Under the pieces are notes generated by a model, which searched no databases, was not told the origin of the DNA, and saw only the letters and a program-made list of their open reading frames with translations. The translations under genes and the position numbers were made by a program. From positions 2,077,501 through 2,141,500 of the forward strand of contig NZ_CP011120.1 of the NCBI RefSeq assembly GCF_001628715.1: 64,000 nucleotides of DNA, written 5' to 3'. Within the stretch, counting starts at the first letter, position 1, and each line of letters begins with the position of its first letter. The DNA is from Acetobacter oryzifermentans. Lineage in GTDB: Bacteria; Pseudomonadota; Alphaproteobacteria; Acetobacterales; Acetobacteraceae. This document shows positions 20,749-32,584 of the stretch, piece by piece.

Positions 20749-21729
20749 ATGGACGGTCTGCTAAGGGAGCCTCTCCTGTATTCCGATATTGTAGAAAGCC
20801 CAGTATCTTTTATGCCATCTATAAGGAAAACCCCGTCTGCTTTGCAGCATACGCTTCGTCATGCCATTTCGTGCACTGGCACGGGGCTGCATACGGGGCA
20901 ATCCATTCGCATGAGCTTGCATCCTACCAGTGCCGGACATGGCATTGTGTTCCAGCGTACAGATCTGCCCAATGCGGCCCCCATTGCGGCCCGATACGAT
21001 AACGTGTTGGAAACACGCCTAAGCACCGTTTTGGGTGAAGCTCAACGCCCAGAAAACCGGGTGGCTACGGTTGAGCATCTTATGGCGGCCTTGAATGGCT
21101 GCGGCATAGATAACGTGCTTGTTTTGATTGACGGCCCGGAAACTCCGGTTTTTGATGGGTCTGCCGCCGATTTTGTATTCCTGCTGGATTGCGCCGGGCG
21201 GAAGGCGCAGGATGCCCCCCGCCGTTTTATTGAAGTTTCCAAGCCCATTCGGATTTGCCATAATGATTCATGGGCAGAGCTTCACCCCATAGCAGGCCAC
21301 CACCTTCATCTTTCCCTGAGCATTGATTTTCCGGCAAAAGCCATTGGCCAGCAAAGCTATAGCGCCGAGCTTACGCCGTGGTCTTTCCGCCATGAACTGG
21401 CAGATAGCCGCACTTTTACCCTTAAAGCGGAAATTGAAGCCCTGCATCGCGCCGGACTGGCACGCGGTGGCTCGCTCGACAATGCCATCGTGGTGGATGA
21501 TGACCATATTCTCAACCCATCGGGCCTGCGTAAGCCGGACGAATTCATTCGGCATAAAGTCATGGACGCGGTGGGGGATCTCTACCTTGCCGGTGGCGTA
21601 TTGTTGGGTGAATTCCGGGGCCACAGATCTGGCCATGCGTTGAACAACCAAGTTCTACGCGCCCTTTTTGCAGACCAGAATGCGTGGCGTGATATCACGA
21701 CATCCCTACCCGCTGCGTCCGCCGCCTGA
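20749..21729 (+). CDS. lpxC: UDP-3-O-acyl-N-acetylglucosamine deacetylase LpxC
   Basis: LpxC is the zinc deacetylase that performs the committed step of lipid A synthesis. The 326-residue product contains TVEHLMAALNGCGIDN (first Zn histidine), the active-site stretch VFDGSAADF, and HKVMDAVGDLYLAG with the H-x3-D zinc ligands. AGGAT stands about 9 nt before ATG 20749. An in-frame ATG at 20812 is an alternative, since the first 21 residues lie before the region I can match to the family. lpxC next to ftsZ is the usual alphaproteobacterial arrangement. Confidence 0.95.
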   Translation: MDGLLREPLLYSDIVESPVSFMPSIRKTPSALQHTLRHAISCTGTGLHTGQSIRMSLHPTSAGHGIVFQRTDLPNAAPIAARYDNVLETRLSTVLGEAQRPENRVATVEHLMAALNGCGIDNVLVLIDGPETPVFDGSAADFVFLLDCAGRKAQDAPRRFIEVSKPIRICHNDSWAELHPIAGHHLHLSLSIDFPAKAIGQQSYSAELTPWSFRHELADSRTFTLKAEIEALHRAGLARGGSLDNAIVVDDDHILNPSGLRKPDEFIRHKVMDAVGDLYLAGGVLLGEFRGHRSGHALNNQVLRALFADQNAWRDITTSLPAASAA

Positions 21730-21825
21730 TGCCTTTTTGGCGCAATAACGAATCAATAGCTGTTTCATTGCTTTTCTTGCGCAGTGGGCATGCTATAAGA
21801 TGCCGTCTCTAAATGAAGAGCCGGT

Positions 21826-22863
21826 ATGTCTGACATTTGTATCAAACCACAGTTACTTCGCCACGTCCTGCCCCGCGTGCTTTCAGTTGCCCTGCTGACG
21901 AGCCTGGCAGGCTGTGGCTTGTTTAATGAAAACAAGAAGCTGCCGCCGGCTCCCAAAATTGCTGCGCCTGAAACCCTTTACAATAACGGCATTGATGCCC
22001 TGCGCACTCGGCGCTATGCCCTTGCAGCTTCAGAGTTTGAAACGCTTCAGCAGAATTACCCCTATTCTGGTTACATCGCGAATGCCCAGCTTATGGAAGG
22101 CTACGCGTATTACCTGAAAGGGAAATACCCCGAAGCCGTGCAGCAGCTTAACCGCTTTATTAGCCTACACCCCACCAGTTCAGATTCCGCCTATGCCTAT
22201 TATCTGCGCGCCCTGTGCTTTTACGAGCAGATTGCAGATGTCCAGCGCGATCAACAAGGCACGGCAGAATCTATGGATGCGCTGGAAGAAGTGATCACAC
22301 GCTTTCCGCAGTCCAAATACGCACGTGATGCGCAGCTAAAAATTGACCTCTGCCGAGACCATCTGGCCGGTAAGGAAATGCTGGTTGGCCGCTATTATCA
22401 GCGTGAAAAGAACTACGAAGGCGCGATCAACCGCTACCAACGTGTGGTGCAGGATTTCCAGACCACCAACCATGTGCCCGAAGCATTGGAACGCATGGTG
22501 GAAGTGTATCTGGATCTGGGATTAACGGATCAGGCCCGTAAATCTGCCATTGTGCTGGGTTACAATTACCCCGGCAGCAAATGGTATCGCTATGCCTATG
22601 ATAATCTGCACCGCTATCATTTGCTAACGGATAAGTTCCCTATTCCCGGCAAAATTGTTTCTGCATCTGATATGCCCAAAGATGCCGAACCCGGAACAGC
22701 TGGCGCCAAAAAAGGCACAGCTATGGAACCAGATGCTCTGGCAACAGATACGCGTAATGAAAACACACAGCCGCAGGCCATGCCTATTAAGGCAGCACCT
22801 GTTACACCTGTAAAAGCAGAACCTACTGCTCCGGCTGCCCCTGCAAGCTCACCTGCAAAATAA
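21826..22863 (+). CDS. bamD: Outer-membrane assembly lipoprotein BamD
   Basis: BamD is an essential lipoprotein of the BAM complex that inserts beta-barrel proteins. The 345-residue precursor has a type II signal ending in the lipobox LAGC (Cys29), followed by TPR-like repeats (YNNGIDALRTRRYALAASEF; EGYAYYLKGKYPEAVQQL; YQREKNYEGAINRYQRVV). After about residue 270 there is a Pro/Ala/Lys-rich tail not found in the shorter enterobacterial protein. A TATAAG at 21794 could be a -10 box, but no good -35 is visible. Confidence 0.92.
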   Translation: MSDICIKPQLLRHVLPRVLSVALLTSLAGCGLFNENKKLPPAPKIAAPETLYNNGIDALRTRRYALAASEFETLQQNYPYSGYIANAQLMEGYAYYLKGKYPEAVQQLNRFISLHPTSSDSAYAYYLRALCFYEQIADVQRDQQGTAESMDALEEVITRFPQSKYARDAQLKIDLCRDHLAGKEMLVGRYYQREKNYEGAINRYQRVVQDFQTTNHVPEALERMVEVYLDLGLTDQARKSAIVLGYNYPGSKWYRYAYDNLHRYHLLTDKFPIPGKIVSASDMPKDAEPGTAGAKKGTAMEPDALATDTRNENTQPQAMPIKAAPVTPVKAEPTAPAAPASSPAK

Positions 22864-23020
22864 AGAACACATAGAGAACATTTTTCTGGCGGCTCGTGCC
22901 TGAAATGAGTATTGTGCATTTGCCGCCCCTCGCGGGCGGGGCAAGCAGGAAGCTATTGGCTTTTGTGTTTTGCCGTCTTTCCTGTCCTTTGGGCGCAAGC
23001 CCGGAAAACCGGATGCCATT

Positions 23021-26834
<3,814 letters not shown>

Positions 26835-27056
26835 CGCAGCGCGGCACACGTTTTTTTGTATTCTGATACAAAAGAGAGATTGCCCGCCCAGCAAAACTGC
26901 GTCATGCTACTTTCCAACGAAGGGATGGATTACAAAGTCGTCCAAAACCAAGAATAAAAATAGCACGCAGGCCAGCCTATCGCCCCGTTATCTCCTTTTC
27001 CTCCCCTCGGTCGGGGCTTTTGGCTTTACTGTGTGCAGGAATGAAGTGAACGGCAC

Positions 27057-29732
27057 ATGACCAAGTGGATCTACAGTTTCGGCGCAGGCCAGAGCGAAGG
27101 CAACGCCGGGATGCGCAATCTCCTCGGCGGTAAGGGAGCTAATCTGGCAGAAATGGCCAATATTGGCCTGCCCGTCCCCCCGGGGTTTACCATTACCACT
27201 GAAGTCTGCACGGCGTTCTACGAAAACGGACGGAAATACCCGGCTGAACTGGAATCCCAGCTTGAAGAAGCCATGGGTCTGGTTGAAAAAGCCATGGGTC
27301 TGCGCTTTGGCGATGCCAATGCCCCTTTGCTTGTTTCTGTCCGTTCTGGCGCACGTGTTTCCATGCCCGGCATGATGGATACAGTTCTCAACCTGGGGCT
27401 GAATGACAGCACCGTTGAAGGGCTGGTAAAATCATCCGGTGATGCCCGGTTTGCATGGGATAGCTACCGCCGCTTCATTCAGATGTACGGCTCCGTTGTG
27501 CTGGGTGTTGCCCACCACCGCTTTGAAGATCTGCTTGAGCAGATCAAGCGTGCCATCGGCAAGGAAGATGATACATCTCTGAGCGCTGAGGAATGGCAGG
27601 AAGTCGTTAAAGGCTACAAACAGATTGTTCTGCAGGAAACCGGCACTGCTTTTCCTGAAAGCCCGAAAGAGCAGCTTTGGGGCGCCATTGGGGCCGTATT
27701 TGGCTCATGGATGAACCCACGCGCCAACACTTACCGCAAGCTGCATGATATTCCGGCAAGCTGGGGCACGGCTGTTAACGTGCAATCCATGGTGTTCGGC
27801 AACATGGGTGATGATTGCGCCACAGGCGTCTGCTTCACACGTGATCCTTCTACCGGCGAAAACATTTTCTACGGTGAATACCTGATCAACGCTCAGGGTG
27901 AAGACGTTGTGGCCGGTATCCGCACACCGCAGCCCATGGCCGCATCCCGTGCGGCTGAAGGCCAAGTGCCTATGGAAAAGGCCCTGCCCAACGCGTATCA
28001 GGAACTGCTAAAAGTGCGCGATCTGCTGGAACGCCACTACCGCGATATGCAGGATATTGAGTTCACGGTGCAGGCTAACAAGCTGTACCTGCTCCAGACT
28101 CGCTCTGGTAAACGCACAGCCGCAGCTGCTCTGCGCATTGCCATTGATATGGCCAAGGAAAATCTGATCACGCAGGAAGAAGCCGTTAACCGCGTGCCTC
28201 CTGCATCTCTCGATCAGCTTCTGCACCCTGTGCTGGACCCCAAAGCAGAACGTCAGCTTTTGACACGTGGCCTTCCCGCTTCTCCGGGTGCGGCAACGGG
28301 CGTTATCGCGTTCTCTGCTGAAGATGTGGAAGACCGTGCAGCCAAAGGTGAAGATGTTATTCTGGTGCGTGTTGAAACCTCTCCGGAAGACGTGCATGGC
28401 ATGCACGCTGCTCGCGGTGTGCTAACAACACGTGGCGGCATGACATCCCACGCTGCTGTGGTGGCCCGTGGCATGGGCCGCGTGTGCGTAGCCGGTGCTG
28501 GCAGCATTGCCGTGGACTACAAAGCCCAGACCATGAAGGTAGATGGCCACACGCTTAAAGCTGGTGACTGGCTTACACTGGATGGTGGCACGGGTGCTGT
28601 TTACAAAGGCCGTGTTCCCACCATTCCACCAACACTCTCTGGTGACTTTGCAACCCTTATGGGGTGGGCAGATTCCATCCGTCGCCTTGGTGTGCGCGCC
28701 AATGCTGAAACGCCAGAAGATGCGGCAACAGCCCGCCGCTTTGGTGCAGAAGGTATTGGCCTGTGCCGGACGGAGCATATGTTCTTCGGCCCTGATCGTA
28801 TTGGCCATGTGCGCCAGATGATTATGGCGGATGACAAAGCCACCCGCGCCAAAGCCATTAACGCGCTTCTGCCCTTCCAGCGGAGTGACTTTACAGAACT
28901 GTTCCGCATTATGGCGGGGCTACCTGTAACCATTCGTCTGCTTGATCCGCCGCTGCACGAATTCCTGCCGCATGGTGAAGCTGAGCTGGAAGAAGTGGCC
29001 AAAGCGCTTGGGCAGGATGTTGAAACCCTGCGCGCACGCCGGTCTGCACTATCTGAAGCCAACCCGATGCTGGGCCATCGTGGTTGCCGTCTGGGCATTA
29101 CATACCCAGAAATCTACGCCATGCAGGTGCGTGCCATTGCAGAAGCGGCTCTTGATATCGCCAAGGAAACAGGCAAGCCTGTTGCTCCAGAAATCATGAT
29201 CCCGCTGATCAGCACCAAGGCAGAACTGGATCTGGTGCGTAAAACCTGTGAAACAGCCATTGCTGATGTTCTTTCTGAACGGAAGGCAGAACTGTCTTAC
29301 AAGATCGGCACCATGATCGAACTGCCACGTGCAGCCATTACGGCAGATCAGATTGCGCAGAGCGCAGACTTCTTCTCCTTCGGCACAAACGATCTGACAC
29401 AGACCACCCTTGGCCTTTCCCGCGATGATGCTGGCTCCTTCCTGCCAGAATACGTGGAAAAAGGGCTGCTTCCGCAAGATCCGTTTGTCTCGATCGACCG
29501 CGAAGGCGTTGGCGCACTGGTGCGTATGGGTGTGGAAAAAGGCCGTGCCGCCAAGTCCGACATCAAACTGGGCATCTGTGGTGAACACGGGGGCGATCCG
29601 CTTTCCATCTCCTTCTTTGAAGAAGTTGGGTTGGATTACGTATCCTGCTCTCCCTTCCGGGTGCCCGTTGCCAGATTGGCCGCAGCACAGGCTGCACTGG
29701 CTGCCAAAAACAACAAGGCCGTAAAAGCCTGA
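27057..29732 (+). CDS. ppdK: Pyruvate, phosphate dikinase (PPDK)
   Basis: PPDK interconverts pyruvate + ATP + Pi with PEP + AMP + PPi. The 891-residue protein has the usual three-part layout: an N-terminal ATP-grasp domain (GGKGANLAEMANIGLPVPPG; SVRSGARVSMPGMMDT), the phosphohistidine domain GGMTSHAAVVARGMG with catalytic His465, and a C-terminal PEP/pyruvate barrel ending with FFSFGTNDLTQTTLG and GICGEHGGDP (catalytic Cys). The Thr two residues before the His is the residue that regulators of this family phosphorylate. The gene directly downstream is such a regulator. Confidence 0.96.
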   Translation: MTKWIYSFGAGQSEGNAGMRNLLGGKGANLAEMANIGLPVPPGFTITTEVCTAFYENGRKYPAELESQLEEAMGLVEKAMGLRFGDANAPLLVSVRSGARVSMPGMMDTVLNLGLNDSTVEGLVKSSGDARFAWDSYRRFIQMYGSVVLGVAHHRFEDLLEQIKRAIGKEDDTSLSAEEWQEVVKGYKQIVLQETGTAFPESPKEQLWGAIGAVFGSWMNPRANTYRKLHDIPASWGTAVNVQSMVFGNMGDDCATGVCFTRDPSTGENIFYGEYLINAQGEDVVAGIRTPQPMAASRAAEGQVPMEKALPNAYQELLKVRDLLERHYRDMQDIEFTVQANKLYLLQTRSGKRTAAAALRIAIDMAKENLITQEEAVNRVPPASLDQLLHPVLDPKAERQLLTRGLPASPGAATGVIAFSAEDVEDRAAKGEDVILVRVETSPEDVHGMHAARGVLTTRGGMTSHAAVVARGMGRVCVAGAGSIAVDYKAQTMKVDGHTLKAGDWLTLDGGTGAVYKGRVPTIPPTLSGDFATLMGWADSIRRLGVRANAETPEDAATARRFGAEGIGLCRTEHMFFGPDRIGHVRQMIMADDKATRAKAINALLPFQRSDFTELFRIMAGLPVTIRLLDPPLHEFLPHGEAELEEVAKALGQDVETLRARRSALSEANPMLGHRGCRLGITYPEIYAMQVRAIAEAALDIAKETGKPVAPEIMIPLISTKAELDLVRKTCETAIADVLSERKAELSYKIGTMIELPRAAITADQIAQSADFFSFGTNDLTQTTLGLSRDDAGSFLPEYVEKGLLPQDPFVSIDREGVGALVRMGVEKGRAAKSDIKLGICGEHGGDPLSISFFEEVGLDYVSCSPFRVPVARLAAAQAALAAKNNKAVKA

Positions 29733-29741
29733 ACAAAAAGG

Positions 29742-29771
29742 TGGCCGCCTCTCACCGAGGCGGCCATTTTT
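29742..29771 (+). terminator. Intrinsic terminator between ppdK and its regulator
   Basis: TGGCCGCCTC pairs with GAGGCGGCCA around a short loop and is followed by TTTTT. It lies 9 nt after the ppdK stop and only 11 nt before the next start, so read-through into the regulator gene is probably partial. Confidence 0.85.
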
Positions 29772-29782
29772 GAATCTAGATC

Positions 29783-30607
29783 ATGCAAAAAAAAATCACG
29801 CTCCACCTTGTCTCCGAAGCAACGGGCCAGACACTGGATTCCGTTGCCCGCGCCTGTATTGCGCAGTTTCCCAACACAGAAGTGCATCTGCGCCACTGGA
29901 ACCTTATTCGCACGCAACTTCAGCTCCGCCGGGTTTTGCGCCATATCGCGCTGGATCGTGGGCCAGTTATGTCTTCCCTGACAGACCCGACCTTGCAGGC
30001 TGATATGGAAGCAGGCTGTGCAAGCCTACAGGTGCGGCTATTAGATGTGCTGGATAACGCCTTGCACTTTCTTACGGAAGAAACGGGAGAAGAAGCTACG
30101 CTTCATCCGGGTGGCCAGTACATCATGGATGAAACCTATTATCAGCGCATTGAGGCCATGCATTATGTGCTGGCGCATGATGATGGGCAGGAAACCAAAG
30201 GTCTGAACGAAGCTGATGTTATTCTAGTTGGTGTCTCGCGCGTTTCTAAAACACCTACCTGCTTTTATCTGGCAAATCGGGGCCTAAAGGCAGCCAATGT
30301 TCCCTTGGTAATGGGCATTGAGCCACCGCAGGATCTGTTTACTACCAATAAACCCGTTATCGGGCTGACAATAGACCCAGAACGCCTCATTGAAATTCGC
30401 CGTAACCGTTTGTCTCAAATGGTGCCATCCAAAGCCAAGATCGATCCTGTGGCAGATTATGCCTATATTGATCTGGAAAAAGTGCAGGAAGAATTGCACT
30501 GGGCGCGCCGCTTGTGCCGCCGCCATAACTGGCCAGTTATTGACGTTACGCGCCGATCTATTGAAGAAACATCCGCTGCTATTCTGGATCTGATTTCCGC
30601 TGGGTAA
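29783..30607 (+). CDS. PPDK regulatory protein (kinase/phosphorylase, DUF299 family)
   Basis: This family phosphorylates PPDK or PEP synthase with ADP on a Thr next to the catalytic His, and removes that phosphate with Pi. The 274-residue protein begins MQKKITLHLVSEATGQTLDS, the conserved N-terminal motif, and has the P-loop-like GVSRVSKTPT near residue 151 and PSKAKIDPVADYAYIDLEKV towards the end. Both signatures define the family. Because the adjacent target is PPDK, not PEP synthase, the PPDK-specific function is inferred. Length is normal. Confidence 0.9.
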   Translation: MQKKITLHLVSEATGQTLDSVARACIAQFPNTEVHLRHWNLIRTQLQLRRVLRHIALDRGPVMSSLTDPTLQADMEAGCASLQVRLLDVLDNALHFLTEETGEEATLHPGGQYIMDETYYQRIEAMHYVLAHDDGQETKGLNEADVILVGVSRVSKTPTCFYLANRGLKAANVPLVMGIEPPQDLFTTNKPVIGLTIDPERLIEIRRNRLSQMVPSKAKIDPVADYAYIDLEKVQEELHWARRLCRRHNWPVIDVTRRSIEETSAAILDLISAG

Positions 30608-30612
30608 AAACA

Positions 30613-30648
30613 CCTTCTTCTTCCTGAATGCATTCAGGAAGAAGAAGG
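30613..30648. terminator. 36-bp perfect palindrome: terminator for the minus-strand gene, shared gap
   Basis: The segment from CCTTCTTCTTCCTGAATG to its exact reverse complement is palindromic over 18+18 bp. Read on the minus strand it is followed by TGTTTTTACC, so it fits an intrinsic terminator for the gene ending at 30658. On the plus strand it follows the PPDK regulator stop by 5 nt and lacks a T-run after it. Confidence 0.8.
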
Positions 30649-30657
30649 AAGTCCGTG

Positions 30658-31041
30658 CTAGTCAGCCATTTCTTCTGGGGTCAGGTGCTGAATGCGTATC
30701 GCCTGCCCTTGCGCATTATAATAAATAATGCTGCTTCCACGCCGCTGTGCATAACCATCTGGCTTGCCATCCTGTGTCCAGAATAACAACCGGTTGGCAT
30801 CTGGCTGTTCCTGCACTTTATCGCCCTCTGGCTTGTAGCGATATTTGCTAAAATCCTTATGGGCACGGGGCAGCGGCGGCTTGGTTGCCAAGTTGTGCAT
30901 ATCTGCTGGACGATGCGTTTCTGCATCGTCATCGTCGCCCAACCCACCTTCTGCCATAGCAGACGGTATATTCAGAATAGGTAGAGCAACTGCGCAAACA
31001 CCTGCCAGAACCAAACACTTCTTACGCAACACAGGCACCAT
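30658..31041 (-). CDS. Small exported protein of unknown function
   Basis: The start at 31041 is favoured because GGAAAG lies upstream and it opens a classical signal peptide (MVPVLRKKCLVLAGVCAVAL, probable cleavage after AMA near residue 32). The frame itself extends to 31191. The mature part, about 95 residues, has an acidic cluster (GDDDDAE), then a Lys/Pro-rich segment, and a C-terminal half RLLFWTQDGKPDGYAQRRG and SSIIYYNAQGQAIRIQ that looks like a small beta-rich unit. I recognise no family. The 31042-31289 gap to yigZ must hold two divergent promoters; a weak TTGCTG (31255)/TATCAT (31277) pair faces yigZ. Confidence 0.75.
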   Translation of the reverse strand: MVPVLRKKCLVLAGVCAVALPILNIPSAMAEGGLGDDDDAETHRPADMHNLATKPPLPRAHKDFSKYRYKPEGDKVQEQPDANRLLFWTQDGKPDGYAQRRGSSIIYYNAQGQAIRIQHLTPEEMAD

Positions 31042-31289
31042 GCTGCTGCTTTCCTTTTTCTGCTCCACTGCTAGCAGATACATAATCTGCAAAGCCGCGA
31101 AATGCGATTGTTTCCATATATTGGAACAAAACGATCCTACACCCAACAGAGCAAGCCTGTTTTTCACCATCCTGTCATGCCATTTTACCAAAGAAACAAC
31201 CTTAATAAGGCCGTAACTTTGGCTTTCTCATCATACATCCATCAGAATACATATTTGCTGGGTTTTAGGCAGACTGTATCATTAAGCGC

Positions 31290-31889
31290 ATGACCGAAAC
31301 GCTGCTAAGCCCCTTTACTCTGGAACGGGATATTAAAAAAAGCCGCTTTCTTGCCAATGCTACGCCCATAAACAGCATAGAAGAGGCCGAAGCTTTTATC
31401 AGCCGCATCGCAGCCGCCGGGCCAGATGCCACGCATCATTGCTGGGCGTGGCAATTTGGCCCACATTGCCGCTGCCATGATGCCGGAGAGCCATCAGGCA
31501 CTGCTGGGCGACCAATTTTACAGGTTGTTCTTGCACAAAAGCTTGATCGGGTTGCCATTGTGGTATCGCGCTGGTTTGGCGGTATCAAGCTTGGGGCTGG
31601 CGGCCTTGTGCGTGCTTATGCTGGCACTGCGGCAGAATGTTTGCGGGAAGCACCAAAAGAACCGCTGATAGACCGTATCAAACTGAGCTTTCATTGCCCG
31701 TTTTCATTGATCGGGCTGCTACAGTCTCGTTTGCCTGAATGGGGAGTGGAGGCTGACACGCCAGAATTTGATGCTCTGGGTGCTCAATTTATTCTTACGC
31801 TACCCACAGACTGGCAGGAAAACATCACTCAACGCATCACAGACCTGACGAATGGTCAGGCCCAGATACGCTTGGTGGAAGAAAATTAG
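31290..31889 (+). CDS. IMPACT/YigZ family protein
   Basis: The 199-residue protein matches the bacterial YigZ/YvyE branch of the IMPACT family (UPF0029). Members bind nucleic acid or ribosomes in some species, but the bacterial role is unsettled. Visible signatures are the N-terminal KKSRFLANATPI, the core HDAGEPSGTAGRPIL near residues 64-78, and VVSRWFGGIKLGAGGLVRAY. The C-terminal DUF1949-like ferredoxin fold begins near residue 135. Its stop codon overlaps the convergent gene's stop by 4 nt. Confidence 0.88.
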   Translation: MTETLLSPFTLERDIKKSRFLANATPINSIEEAEAFISRIAAAGPDATHHCWAWQFGPHCRCHDAGEPSGTAGRPILQVVLAQKLDRVAIVVSRWFGGIKLGAGGLVRAYAGTAAECLREAPKEPLIDRIKLSFHCPFSLIGLLQSRLPEWGVEADTPEFDALGAQFILTLPTDWQENITQRITDLTNGQAQIRLVEEN

Positions 31890-32290
31890 CGCGGGATAAC
31901 CCACCCATTGCCGGTAGAATCCCCAACCTGCCCGGAACCAAACGGGCTGCTGCTCTGATAGGCAGAACCATATTTGGAAATATCGGAACCGGTTACCGAG
32001 TCACGATGCACCTTGGCCAGATGATCCGGGTCTGCGCCATGCTGAAAATCCATGGATGGTGCATCCTGATACCCCGGTGGCAGGTTACGATGCCCATGCA
32101 CGGTCTTCTTTTCAGAAGACTGGCTCTGCTGGCCATTAGAATCGAGGCTGCCAGAACCTTCAGAGAAGGAAACATTATCATCAGGCATCAGGGCTGGATC
32201 TGCATAAGCTGCAGAAATACCAGCCATAAGGCCAAATCCAACACATATGCCCGAAAGCACCGTTACAAACGGTTTACGCAGCTGCGCCAT
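31886..32290 (-). CDS. Small exported hypothetical protein
   Basis: The 134-residue product starts with a Sec signal peptide (MAQLRKPFVTVLSGICVGFG, likely cleavage after AYA near residue 30). The mature chain is low-complexity, rich in Ser, Gly, Asp and Gln (EGSGSLDSNGQQSQSSEKK), with HGHRNLPPGYQDAP and a C-terminal Ser/Gly segment. No Cys, no membrane span after the signal, no family I recognise. It converges on yigZ with a 4-nt overlap. Together with the gene ending at 30658 it is one of two small secreted proteins flanking yigZ; no functional link is shown. Confidence 0.7.
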   Translation of the reverse strand: MAQLRKPFVTVLSGICVGFGLMAGISAAYADPALMPDDNVSFSEGSGSLDSNGQQSQSSEKKTVHGHRNLPPGYQDAPSMDFQHGADPDHLAKVHRDSVTGSDISKYGSAYQSSSPFGSGQVGDSTGNGWVIPR

Positions 32291-32480
32291 TGCGCGTTAC
32301 CCCGCGAAAAAATGAAAATTTACCCTGCCCGAAAAACCGTTCCAGCCGGGTTGTGCTGGTGCTATATTGCACCAACATGGCAAAATGCCAAACCAAGCGG
32401 CCATATGCCCGCCATACATTTAAAGGCAAGCGCACGCGTTTGGCATTGAAAGATGAAATTTGCCTATTGGCGCTGTTTTA

Positions 32481-32533
32481 GACATAAAGGCTTCCCCTTG
32501 GCATCCGTACGCGGGTGTAAGGTGCTTTATGTC
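32481..32533 (+). promoter_or_regulatory. Long leader hairpin upstream of aroG
   Basis: GACATAAAG (32481-32489) pairs perfectly with CTTTATGTC (32525-32533). Inside, CCTT pairs with AAGG and CATCCG with CGGGTG (one G-U), closing on a TACG loop, so the whole 53 nt can fold into one interrupted stem. It ends 51 nt before the DAHP synthase ATG. No T-run follows, so it is not a simple terminator; a role in leader control of aroG is an inference. The remaining gap (32291-32480) shows nothing I can support. Confidence 0.5.
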
Positions 32534-32584
32534 TCTTTATTCAACCTCTGACCTGACCACCCTTAAACTGACAGGAACCGCGTT

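Noticed and set aside
22920..22945. GC-rich imperfect hairpin after bamD
   Set aside because: It has a bulge and no T-run, so I do not call it a terminator; mentioned under recN only.
26835..27056. Possible terminator or promoter between ligA and ppdK
   Set aside because: The T-run after the ligA stop lacks a proper stem, and CCCC/GGGG near 27005 is too short. Nothing supportable.
32377..32481. 34-residue basic open frame (MAKCQTKRPYARHTFKGKRT...)
   Set aside because: No ribosome binding site and no recognised family; too short to support without conservation data.
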